From Candidatus Methanomethylophilaceae archaeon (lineage in GTDB: Archaea; Thermoplasmatota; Thermoplasmata; Methanomassiliicoccales; Methanomethylophilaceae): 12,902 bases of DNA. The stretch is from positions 1 to 12,902 of the forward strand of contig JAEDGA010000036.1 of assembly GCA_016297775.1 (NCBI GenBank). Reading direction: 5' to 3'. Below are positions 7,647-12,902 of this stretch, piece after piece; the stretch's first letter is position 1, and every line of letters begins with the position of its first letter. The notes under the pieces were generated by a model. It searched no databases. It was not told the DNA's origin and saw only the letters and a list, made by a program, of their open reading frames with translations. The position numbers were made by a program, and so were the translations under genes.

Positions 7647-7659
7647 TCCGCTCTGCGGA
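7636..7659 (-). terminator. Hairpin and T-rich tract after srp19
   Basis: Read on the - strand, TCCGC-AGA-GCGGA (7659-7647) is a perfect 5-bp stem starting 1 base past the srp19 stop, followed directly by TTTATTATTTT. It has the shape of an intrinsic terminator and probably ends the S8e-srp19 transcript. Confidence 0.55.
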
Positions 7660-7660
7660 C

Positions 7661-7951
7661 TCAGGAGTTGGAGACAAGGATCTTTCCGATCTCGTTGAGA
7701 AGAACGGTCTTGGGCATCTTGCCTCTTTCCACACGAACGCATCCGGATCTGGCCGCCCAATTAGCCGGATATGCCATGTCCTCGAATATCTTGTACTCAA
7801 GATCGAGGATCATCGCACCCTTTGCTATGATATCCAGACTCGGCTCCTCTACGCACAGCTCAATAGGCAGTCTTCTGCCCTCGGCGCGGCTCCTCTTCTT
7901 GTCGAAGTACTCCGGCCAAATCACTATCGCGTTGTCGTCGTCGTATGTCAT
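7661..7951 (-). CDS. srp19: Signal recognition particle 19 kDa protein
   Basis: SRP19 binds helices 6 and 8 of archaeal 7S RNA and helps SRP54 assemble for co-translational membrane targeting. The 96-residue product has the typical archaeal length and the diagnostic block IWPEYFDKKRSRAEGRRLP near the N-terminus (about residues 11-29), rich in RNA-contacting basic residues. A second basic segment (RVERGK) lies near residue 73. No clear ribosome binding site precedes the ATG. It lies 39 bases downstream of the S8e gene in the same direction and is probably co-transcribed with it; a weak AT stretch near 7978-7985 could be its own promoter. Confidence 0.93.
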   Translation of the reverse strand: MTYDDDNAIVIWPEYFDKKRSRAEGRRLPIELCVEEPSLDIIAKGAMILDLEYKIFEDMAYPANWAARSGCVRVERGKMPKTVLLNEIGKILVSNS

Positions 7952-7990
7952 GTTCTATCAGAATAGAGGAAGGGGGGTTTGAAAAGGTGT

Positions 7991-8371
7991 TTATGCAATC
8001 AGCACAGCGTTGACGGATCCATCCTGGCCGGGCCTGGATGTAACGATTGCATCGCCGATCTCGGTCTCGATCGTAGCTCCCTTGTTGAGGATGTTACGCT
8101 GGACGAAGTTGGGGTCTGCAGGGTTGGTCTTGACGTTGGTGATCTTGACCCTGGTGACCTTGTTGGTCTTCTTGTCGACGACGTTCGCGAACTCTGCTGC
8201 GAGCATACCTACCTTGACATTTCCTCCGCAGGTGCGGTACATCTTGAGGCTCTGCTTTCCGAGCTTGGTGTACTGCTTCTCTCTTCCGATTTCGAACTTC
8301 CTCTTACCCTTGTTGGGGACCAGCCTTCCGCCGGTGGACTTTCTGTTGGATGTACCCTGCCAAAGTGCCAT
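7991..8371 (-). CDS. rps8e: Small ribosomal subunit protein S8e
   Basis: This is an archaeal/eukaryotic-type ribosomal protein of the 30S subunit. The 126-residue basic product matches the archaeal S8e length and opens with MALWQGTSNRKSTGGRL, a hallmark of the family; KGKRKFEIGRE and GMLAAEFANVV follow. The start is set by a strong AGGAGG site (8383-8388 on the + strand as CCTCCT) 11 bases before the ATG. Its AT-rich promoter lies just beyond, and srp19 follows 39 bases downstream. Codon use favours GTC, ATC and AAG, as in the hydrogenase genes, consistent with high expression. Confidence 0.97.
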   Translation of the reverse strand: MALWQGTSNRKSTGGRLVPNKGKRKFEIGREKQYTKLGKQSLKMYRTCGGNVKVGMLAAEFANVVDKKTNKVTRVKITNVKTNPADPNFVQRNILNKGATIETEIGDAIVTSRPGQDGSVNAVLIA

Positions 8372-8399
8372 GATTACTCAGTCCTCCTCAATTCTGGTT

Positions 8400-8425
8400 C
8401 TATATATAAATCTTGCTTTTATTTC
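8400..8425 (-). promoter_or_regulatory. AT-rich promoter of rps8e
   Basis: The - strand carries AAATAAAAG and, closer to the gene, TTTATATATA. The first, centred near 8420, would place the start of transcription around 8394 and keep the AGGAGG site in the leader. The second, centred near 8406, would place the start around 8380 and lose it, so the distal box is the better candidate despite the weaker consensus. Confidence 0.6.
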
Positions 8426-8427
8426 AT

Positions 8428-9075
8428 TTACTCGGAGGGGCCTTTGAAGCTGACTTCCACGTCATCGCCTTCTATGGTGACTATGGCGCACCTTCCGTCC
8501 TTGGCCGCTCCGGGGTTGATGAACACGGTTCCGTCGGCATCCATCCTTCCGAACGCCTCGTGTATGTGTCCGGACAGTACGAGTCTGGGGCGGTATTTCT
8601 TCACGATGTCCAGTATGGCTTTGCTTCCGACGTTGAGTCCGGAAGGGATCATGTCGTTGAATCCGTACGCGGGTGCGTGGACCATCAGCACCATACCGTC
8701 CTTGGAGACGGGATCGAGCTTGGCGAGGATGTCCTCCTCCTGCAGTTCGAAGGGCGTGTCGAAGATCGTGGGGTTGGATCCGCCCAGTCCGGCGATGTAC
8801 ACGTCCCCGAGGTCCTTTCCCTTTCCGTGCATGTTCTCCGCCACAGTGTCCAACAGGTCCACGAGTCCGGGGGAGTCGATGTTGCCGGGTATGGCGAGCT
8901 TCCTTTCTCCGCCGATCAGGGAGATCATCTCTGCGGATCTCTCTGCCTCGCAGGGCATCTCCACCGCATCTCCGAGGAACAGGACGTAATCCACTCTCTC
9001 TTCCGCGATCATAGGGTTGATCCAGTCCAGAACGGACCTGTTACCATGGATGTCTGAGATGACCATGAACTTCAT
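8428..9075 (-). CDS. YfcE/MJ0936-like metallophosphoesterase
   Basis: This is a 215-residue single-domain calcineurin-like phosphoesterase of the YfcE/MJ0936 type; members hydrolyse phosphodiester substrates in vitro and the natural substrate is unknown. Metal-binding motifs in order are SDIHGN (D8, H10), LGDAVE (D36), PGNID (N65), VHAPAYG (H133) and SGHIHE (H170, H172). The third motif reads GNID where many phosphoesterases have GNHD; loss of that His is common in the YfcE branch. The start codon lies about 22 bases from an AT box shared with the divergent DUF5714-like gene, and no ribosome binding site is seen, so the mRNA is probably leaderless. It is a different subfamily from the phosphoesterase ending at 5486. 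Confidence 0.9.
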   Translation of the reverse strand: MKFMVISDIHGNRSVLDWINPMIAEERVDYVLFLGDAVEMPCEAERSAEMISLIGGERKLAIPGNIDSPGLVDLLDTVAENMHGKGKDLGDVYIAGLGGSNPTIFDTPFELQEEDILAKLDPVSKDGMVLMVHAPAYGFNDMIPSGLNVGSKAILDIVKKYRPRLVLSGHIHEAFGRMDADGTVFINPGAAKDGRCAIVTIEGDDVEVSFKGPSE

Positions 9076-9093
9076 GTGTGTCGAATCCGTAAG

Positions 9094-9103
9094 GAATTAT
9101 AAG
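9094..9103. promoter_or_regulatory. Shared AT box of a divergent promoter
   Basis: The 50-base gap between the divergent starts (9075 on - and 9126 on +) holds one strong AT block, AATTATAA (9095-9102), which reads TTATAATT on the other strand. It lies about 22 bases from the - start and about 28 from the + start. Both are usable TATA distances for leaderless transcripts, so one box may serve both genes. Confidence 0.55.
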
Positions 9104-9125
9104 AGATTAGTCATGTTTCCGGACC

Positions 9126-9710
9126 ATGGATGCCGACTGCGGATGGATGGTGGACGCATGCGTCAAGAATGCATGCGACGACCCGGTCAGATTGTTCAGG
9201 ATACTGATACGCGATCCATCCGTACCGCTGAACGGGCCGCAGCACCATATCATCGTGCCGCTCTGTCTGATAACCGCGACATGGAGCATAACCAGGGATT
9301 TCGATCTGGAGAGTTATCTCAACGAAGCGATATCCAGGGCATCGGACGTCCCCCAGGCCGTATGCGGGCTGTGGGGATGTTGCGGTTCCGCGATAGGTGC
9401 GGGCATCTATCTGAGCATAATGACCCGTACCGGCCCGGTTTCCAAAGGCAAGCGGTGGGGACAGTGCAACGGATGCACATCCTCCGCATTGTCGAGGATA
9501 TCCGAGATAGGCGGGCCGCGCTGCTGCAAGAGGAACGCGGTGCTGTCCATACTTTCCGCATGCGCGACCGCGGAGGATGTCCTGGGAGTGAGGATGTCGC
9601 CTTCCGCGTTCGGATGCACGGGATACGACGATTGCAGGGAGTGCATAGGGTCCAGATGTCCGTTCTTCCCGCAGAAGAGATTCATCGATGATCGAGAGGA
9701 GATTACATGA
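9126..9710 (+). CDS. Cysteine-rich DUF5714-like protein
   Basis: The 194-residue product resembles the DUF5714 family of anaerobic archaea and bacteria, which has no established function. Recognisable blocks are HHIIVPLCLIT (40-50), CGLWGCCGSAIGAGI (80-94), GGPRCCKR (129-136) and a C-terminal cluster C164..C170-x2-C173-x4-C178PFFP. About a dozen cysteines with strict spacing suggest iron-sulfur or other metal binding; this is inference. No signal peptide or clear membrane segment is seen. The ATG is the first after an in-frame TAG at 9108 and sits about 28 bases from an AT box, so it is probably leaderless. Its stop overlaps the start of the next gene (ATGA). A longer overlapping frame (9017-9691) is a shadow rich in Arg. 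Confidence 0.75.
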   Translation: MDADCGWMVDACVKNACDDPVRLFRILIRDPSVPLNGPQHHIIVPLCLITATWSITRDFDLESYLNEAISRASDVPQAVCGLWGCCGSAIGAGIYLSIMTRTGPVSKGKRWGQCNGCTSSALSRISEIGGPRCCKRNAVLSILSACATAEDVLGVRMSPSAFGCTGYDDCRECIGSRCPFFPQKRFIDDREEIT

Positions 9711-10048
9711 GGTTCACAGAGGAATATTTCCGCGAGTATGCAGAGGCCATGGATGAGGTCGAGACCGTAATGGACATGAAGTGTCCTTTCGACGAGAAGA
9801 CCCGCCGTCTGATAGCTTTCGCACTGGCGATCAAGGACAGGAACCCCACTGCGGTAAAGGCGCAGTTCCATGCGGCCGTCATGAGCGGAGTGAAGTTCAA
9901 GGAGCTGGCGTACGTGGAATCCATGGTGGAGTTCGAAGGTTCGAGATACGGCAACACCTGGCTGCACGAGGCCCTGGGCGATTGGACACAGCTCACCAAG
10001 GACGATTATAATGCAGGTTGCAGCTGCGGCGTGGTTCGCAGATATTGA
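9707..10048 (+). CDS. Carboxymuconolactone-decarboxylase-like (AhpD fold) protein without CxxC
   Basis: The 113-residue, mostly helical product fits the carboxymuconolactone decarboxylase/AhpD-like fold: FDEKTRRLIAFALAI (28-42) followed by a helix with H55. In redox-active members that helix reads CxxCxxxH; here the equivalent positions are T48 and K51 with the His kept, so peroxidase-type activity through this pair is unlikely. A CSC motif (C105, C107) sits in a short C-terminal tail. The start overlaps the DUF5714-like stop by 4 bases (ATGA) and has an AGGAG site inside the upstream gene, indicating translational coupling and a shared role. No terminator is visible before the ABC promoter. 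The fold is fairly likely; the function is unknown. Confidence 0.7.
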   Translation: MRFTEEYFREYAEAMDEVETVMDMKCPFDEKTRRLIAFALAIKDRNPTAVKAQFHAAVMSGVKFKELAYVESMVEFEGSRYGNTWLHEALGDWTQLTKDDYNAGCSCGVVRRY

Positions 10049-10072
10049 TGTGTCATCCCGTACGGACGCATA

Positions 10073-10081
10073 CTTATATTG
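10073..10081 (+). promoter_or_regulatory. TATA box of the ABC exporter operon
   Basis: CTTATATTG is centred about 25 bases before the ATG at 10102. There is no ribosome binding site between, which fits a leaderless mRNA and supports the choice of start codon. Confidence 0.65.
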
Positions 10082-10101
10082 TCCGATTCCGTGGCCGGTG
10101 T

Positions 10102-10839
10102 ATGTCGGACGCTTTAGTCGTAGATGACGTGCACAAGCGTTACGGGGACCGTGAAGCCGTAAAAGGAATCAGTTTCACAGTCGGAGAGGGCGAGATATTC
10201 GGTCTGATCGGACCGAACGGAGCCGGTAAGACCACCACGCTCCGTATGATATCCACGCTCCTGACCATAAGTTCCGGTACGATTTCCGTGTGCGGACATG
10301 ATGTGAGCAAGGAACCCGATGCCATAAGGGAGATCATCTGTTATCTCCCGGAGGATGCGGGTGCGTACAAGGACATGACCGGCAGGAGATACCTGTCGTT
10401 CATGGCAGGTTTCTTCAAGTCCGGTAAGGAGAAGGAGGAGATGGTGGAGAACGCCATCAGGATCGCGGACCTGGGCGACCGTATCGATTCCAAGGTCGAT
10501 ACGTACAGCAAGGGTATGATGCGCAGACTTCTCATCGCAAGGGCGATGATGCCGTCCCCCAAGTTCGCCATATTGGACGAGGTCACGTCCGGTCTGGATG
10601 TGGTGAACGCATGCGAGATACGCGAGATCATCAGGGACATCGCCAAATCCGGTGTGACCATACTGCTGTCATCGCACAATATGTTCGAGGTGGAGATGCT
10701 CTGTAACCGTGTGGCGATGATCGATCATGGGGAGATCATCCTGACCGGTACGCCTTCCGAACTGAAGGGCAGGTATGATGCGGCCAATCTCGAAGAGGTC
10801 TTCATCAAGGCTGTGAAGGAGAGGGAGGGGTCCGCATGA
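10102..10839 (+). CDS. ABC transporter ATP-binding protein (ABC-2 export type)
   Basis: This is the nucleotide-binding subunit of an ABC-2 type exporter; it powers the membrane protein encoded next. From the ATG at 10102 it is 245 residues, with Walker A GPNGAGKTT (37-45), a Q-loop region YLPEDAGAY in which the usual Gln is not evident, a signature segment YSKGMMRRL (135-143), Walker B FAILDE (155-160), D-loop SGLD (163-166) and the switch His in SSHNMFE (H192). The signature is SKGM rather than SGGQ, as in NatA-like and related exporters. A start at 10018 is possible in frame, but it lies upstream of the TATA box and overlaps the preceding gene. The stop overlaps the permease start (ATGA). 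The substrate cannot be told. Confidence 0.93.
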   Translation: MSDALVVDDVHKRYGDREAVKGISFTVGEGEIFGLIGPNGAGKTTTLRMISTLLTISSGTISVCGHDVSKEPDAIREIICYLPEDAGAYKDMTGRRYLSFMAGFFKSGKEKEEMVENAIRIADLGDRIDSKVDTYSKGMMRRLLIARAMMPSPKFAILDEVTSGLDVVNACEIREIIRDIAKSGVTILLSSHNMFEVEMLCNRVAMIDHGEIILTGTPSELKGRYDAANLEEVFIKAVKEREGSA

Positions 10840-12167
10840 GCGACCTCGTCAACGTCATGAAGAAGGAGCTCCGCGAACTCCTCACGCCGTCATCGATCAT
10901 ATCCGTCGTGGTGGTCGTCCTGATGTTCGCCATGATGGGTTCCGCCATGTCCGGGGAGATGGAGAAGGCGACAAGTCCGTCCCATATGTTGGTGGTCAAC
11001 TGCGACAGTGACACGTACGGTGTCGAGTGCATATCCGCGGTTTATGATTCGTTGTACGGAACGGGTATGTTCGCGGAGTATGTGACCGTGGATAACAGTG
11101 CGGTCCCCGTGGATTCCGCATATGTGGAGCAGCGTCTCAACGAGCTCGGGTACACGGATGCAGTCGTCATCGCACAGGGCTTCCATAGCAACATAACATC
11201 CACGCCGGTGGTCAAGGGACAGGTGCACCTGTACTTCCAGTATCAGTCCGGCGGTATATTCAGCGGAGCATCGTCCAGCATCGCGGCCACCATAATGGAG
11301 GTCGTCAACTCCGAGATCGCCAAGACTCTCGTGACAGGCGAACCCGATCTTGGTCCCAACGCGGCAAGTCCGGTGGACATGGGTAGCACGCACACCTATG
11401 TCAACGGAAGGGTCGTAGACAATGTCACTCCGATGATGATAAGCTCCGCACTCATGAGTCAGAGCATGGTCGTACCAATCGTCATCATGGTCATCATCAT
11501 GATGGTCGGAAGCATAGTCATCAGTTCCATGGGTAACGAGAAGGAGAACAAGACTCTGGAGACGTTGTTGACCATGCCCGTCAAGCGTATGACCATCGTC
11601 ACCGGAAAGCTGCTCTCCGCAGCCATTGCGGGAATAGTGTTCGGCGCGGCATACATGGTCGGTATGATGTTCTACATGAACGGAATGAATTCCACCATCG
11701 CGGCAGGTGTGGATCTTTCCGACATAGGGCTCACGCTCGGACCCATGGACTGGTTGGCCGTCATGGTCATGATGTTCCTGGCGATCCTCACCGCACTCGG
11801 TATGTGCATGATCCTCGGAGCGTTCACCAAGAACTACAAGGCGGCACAGACCATGACCCTCCCGCTGGCGGTCCTGGCCATGATCCCGATGTTCGTGTTG
11901 ATGTTCATGGGATGGGAATCCCTTCCGATGTTCGGAAAGGTCCTGCTCTTCATCATCCCGTTCACACACCCGATGATGGTCATGAACAATCTCATGTTCG
12001 GCAACTACGCCCTGGTCCTCGGCGGTGCGGTGTACCTTCTCGCCTTCACGGCGGTGATGATCTACGCCACCATCCGCATCTACAAGTCCGATATCCTGAT
12101 CACAGGTATCGGGCAGACCAAGTTCGTGGTGACCCTGAAGAAGATGGTCACCAAGAAGGCGCAGTGA
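10836..12167 (+). CDS. ABC-2 type transporter permease
   Basis: This is the membrane subunit that pairs with the ATPase just upstream; the starts and stops overlap by 4 bases and GGAGGGG precedes the ATG. The 443-residue protein has ABC-2/NatB-like topology: TM1 at about 20-38, a large domain of about 170 residues facing outward (40-208), then five helices at roughly 211-231, 259-280, 306-330, 340-359 and 392-415. The cytoplasmic loop after TM2 has EKENKTLETLLTMPVKR (235-251), the coupling segment typical of this family. The helices are unusually rich in Met and Val. The substrate is unknown; Na+, drug, lipid or peptide export are all possible. A GNRA-loop hairpin follows the stop. Confidence 0.92.
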   Translation: MSDLVNVMKKELRELLTPSSIISVVVVVLMFAMMGSAMSGEMEKATSPSHMLVVNCDSDTYGVECISAVYDSLYGTGMFAEYVTVDNSAVPVDSAYVEQRLNELGYTDAVVIAQGFHSNITSTPVVKGQVHLYFQYQSGGIFSGASSSIAATIMEVVNSEIAKTLVTGEPDLGPNAASPVDMGSTHTYVNGRVVDNVTPMMISSALMSQSMVVPIVIMVIIMMVGSIVISSMGNEKENKTLETLLTMPVKRMTIVTGKLLSAAIAGIVFGAAYMVGMMFYMNGMNSTIAAGVDLSDIGLTLGPMDWLAVMVMMFLAILTALGMCMILGAFTKNYKAAQTMTLPLAVLAMIPMFVLMFMGWESLPMFGKVLLFIIPFTHPMMVMNNLMFGNYALVLGGAVYLLAFTAVMIYATIRIYKSDILITGIGQTKFVVTLKKMVTKKAQ

Positions 12168-12174
12168 TACAAAC

Positions 12175-12205
12175 GGGGGCGGGAGCCCCCACCTTCTATT
12201 CTTAT
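12175..12205 (+). terminator. Terminator-like GNRA hairpin after the ABC permease
   Basis: A perfect 6-bp GC stem (GGGGGC / GCCCCC, 12175-12180 and 12185-12190) is closed by a GGGA tetraloop and followed by a pyrimidine-rich tract (TTCTATTCTTATTC). It starts 7 bases past the permease stop. Confidence 0.75.
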
Positions 12206-12281
12206 TCTATATCTATATAGGGGTATGATGTGCACGCACCCCATCACCCGTATGGATTCATGAGGGACATGTTCCTTCCAT

Positions 12282-12425
12282 ATGTGCGGATATGCGATGC
12301 GATTTCCGGATGATGATTACGATTTTGCAGAGATCCCCTTCTTCATCATCGGTATCACGGGATATATGCAGGGCGAACGGTGTGCTGAGAAGAATCGGAG
12401 ATGTGTAGTGGTGGGGATAATTTGA
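12282..12425 (+). CDS. Possible small ORF, unrecognised
   Basis: This is an open frame of 47 residues that begins MCGYAMRFPDDDYDFAEIPF and continues with a hydrophobic FFIIGIT segment, then a basic, Cys-containing end. Codon choice in its first half (GAT, TAC, GAG, ATC, TTC) resembles the real genes here. Against it: the start codon has no ribosome binding site, the nearest TATA-like stretch (about 12208-12220) lies too far upstream to start transcription at this ATG, and the frame ends 1 base before the tRNA 3' end on the other strand. The rest of the gap 12191-12426 shows no other supportable gene. I recognise no family. Confidence 0.18.
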   Translation: MCGYAMRFPDDDYDFAEIPFFIIGITGYMQGERCAEKNRRCVVVGII

Positions 12426-12426
12426 A

Positions 12427-12514
12427 TGGCGTGGGGAGCGAGATTCGAACTCGCGTGTCCTTTTGGGACAATAGATTAGCAGTCTATCGCCTTACCAGGC
12501 TGGGCCATCCCCAC
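12427..12514 (-). tRNA. trnS: tRNA-Ser (anticodon GCU)
   Basis: On the - strand an acceptor stem GTGGGGA / TCCCCAC pairs perfectly. The anticodon arm is ATAGA-CTGCTAA-TCTAT, giving anticodon GCT, which reads AGC and AGU serine codons. The long variable arm (GTCC-CAAAA-GGAC) marks a class II tRNA, as expected for serine. The T arm is GCGAG-TTCGAAT-CTCGC. The discriminator base is G, and CCA is encoded in the DNA (12429-12427). There is no sign of an intron. Confidence 0.96.
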
Positions 12515-12540
12515 AAGGTAAACCCTTTAACGAAGAGATA

Positions 12541-12550
12541 GTATTAAAAC
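12541..12550 (-). promoter_or_regulatory. TATA-like box of tRNA-Ser
   Basis: The - strand reads GTTTTAATAC centred about 32 bases before the first tRNA base, which would give a short 5' leader removed by RNase P. Confidence 0.5.
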
Positions 12551-12576
12551 TTTGGATAGGAAAGATACCGATAGTT

Positions 12577-12624
12577 TCCGTATTCTACGGATACAGGATC
12601 AGTATCCGAAGATCATCCCGATCT
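12577..12624. repeat. Overlapping, mutually exclusive inverted repeats
   Basis: TCCGTA/TACGGA (12577-12582 and 12586-12591) and CGGATAC/GTATCCG (12588-12594 and 12602-12608) share bases 12588-12591, so only one stem can form at a time. A third stem, AGATC/GATCT (12610-12614 and 12620-12624), follows. The region lies upstream of the tRNA gene. Function is unknown. Confidence 0.5.
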
Positions 12625-12693
12625 CGATGGCGGCAATATCTCCGGTGAATCATCCTGTTGTACGGGATGACAAAAAAATACCAATAGATAAGG

Positions 12694-12792
12694 TTAAATA
12701 CTAAATGTATATAGTGGGGTTTACTCTCATACCGGAACAGGAGCATTGTGCTCTTTGGCGGTCGACACGACCGGTCAAAAGCATTATATACT
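12694..12792 (+). promoter_or_regulatory. Series of TATA-like boxes facing the window end
   Basis: Three AT boxes occur on the + strand: TTAAATACT (12694-12702), TGTATATAGT (12706-12714 region) and CATTATATACT (12782-12792). Two small hairpins lie between them (GAGCA-TTG-TGCTC, 12741-12753; GGTCG-ACA-CGACC, 12760-12772). Tandem promoters of this kind are common before stable RNA genes. The 12782 box is the best match to the archaeal consensus. Confidence 0.4.
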
Positions 12793-12811
12793 TCTCCGAT
12801 ATACGAGGAAT

Positions 12812-12902
12812 TACGCGAGACAACAACCAACTGTTGTGTCTTGCATCACATGGAGAGCCAAGATCTCCGCCTTCCGGGAAGGCGTGTTCTCTTGTGTTCT
12901 GA
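12812..12902 (+). ncRNA. Candidate structured RNA or leader, continuing past the window
   Basis: About 25 bases after the 12782 TATA box three hairpins follow closely: a bulged stem of about 11 bp at 12815-12844, GGAGA/TCTCC at 12852-12868, and GCCTTC-CGG-GAAGGC at 12869-12883. The last two abut with no spacer. The heptamer GTGTTCT then occurs twice (12884-12890, 12894-12900). I do not recognise 7S RNA, RNase P RNA, 5S or 16S rRNA in the visible part. It could be a stable RNA, an rRNA leader or an mRNA leader. Confidence 0.3.

Noticed and set aside
9017..9691. A 224-residue open frame overlapping the DUF5714-like gene
   Set aside because: It is Arg-rich and of low complexity, starts inside the divergent phosphoesterase gene, and shows no family motif; the other frame has clear DUF5714-like blocks.
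10018..10101. Upstream extension of the ABC ATPase to an ATG at 10018
   Set aside because: The extra 28 residues overlap the preceding gene, lie upstream of the TATA box and do not resemble the family; the ATG at 10102 is the right distance from the box.
12427..12514. tRNA-Ser 3' end as an attachment site of an integrated element
   Set aside because: No second copy of the tRNA 3' sequence and no integrase is visible in the window, so there is no positive support.
12651..12679. Stem CATCC/GGATG next to a run of seven A as a - strand terminator
   Set aside because: On the - strand the T-run comes before the hairpin, not after it, and no - strand gene ends there.
12585..12830. An 81-residue - strand frame, and the + frame 12705-12902
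   Set aside because: No ribosome binding site, no recognisable domain, atypical composition, and both run through inverted repeats and TATA-like boxes.
1..12902. CRISPR arrays, insertion sequences or phage genes
   Set aside because: No regularly spaced repeats, transposase motifs or terminal inverted repeats were seen; the genes are mostly ordinary chromosomal ones.

Overview
The window looks like a piece of a methanogen genome, most likely from Methanomassiliicoccales (Thermoplasmata), perhaps near the gut Methanomethylophilus group. The reasons are: (i) an hdrA-mvhD-mvhG-mvhA cluster for electron-bifurcating H2 oxidation; (ii) archaeal housekeeping genes (ribosomal protein S8e, SRP19); (iii) archaeal TATA boxes about 22-28 bp before start codons that lack a ribosome binding site, suggesting leaderless mRNAs; and (iv) 13 recognisable genes ending in TGA (9) or TAA (4) and none in TAG, as expected where UAG is reserved for pyrrolysine. 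The genus-level placement is inference.

Region 1 (1-5400, + strand) holds the 3' part of hdrA, then mvhD, mvhG and mvhA, packed with gaps of 0-4 bases and closed by a UUCG-loop hairpin. Their products form the [NiFe]-hydrogenase side of the MvhADG-HdrABC complex, which oxidises H2 and bifurcates electrons to ferredoxin and CoM-S-S-CoB. hdrB, hdrC and the polyferredoxin gene mvhB are not in the window. Two features stand out. The visible HdrA contains the end of one FAD module followed by a second HdrA unit that appears to lack the usual inserted ferredoxin. MvhG carries an N-terminal Ala/Pro/Lys-rich extension of about 80 residues.

Region 2 (5486-9075, - strand) is a housekeeping block. Read in the direction of transcription it contains a YfcE-like phosphoesterase, S8e, SRP19, a bifunctional NAD(P)HX repair enzyme, and an archaeal SbcD/Mre11-related phosphoesterase. 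The terminator after srp19 appears to share bases with the promoter of the repair gene.

Region 3 (9126-12190, + strand) is divergent from region 2 across a 50-bp spacer with one near-symmetric AT box. It carries a cysteine-rich DUF5714-like protein translationally coupled to a carboxymuconolactone-decarboxylase-like protein that lacks the usual CxxC. A two-gene ABC-2 exporter cassette with its own promoter and terminator follows.

Region 4 (12191-12902) has no confident protein gene. It holds a tRNA-Ser(GCU) on the - strand with an encoded CCA end, one weak small-ORF candidate, and about 330 bp dense in inverted repeats and TATA-like boxes. This may be the promoter and leader of a stable RNA that continues past the window edge.
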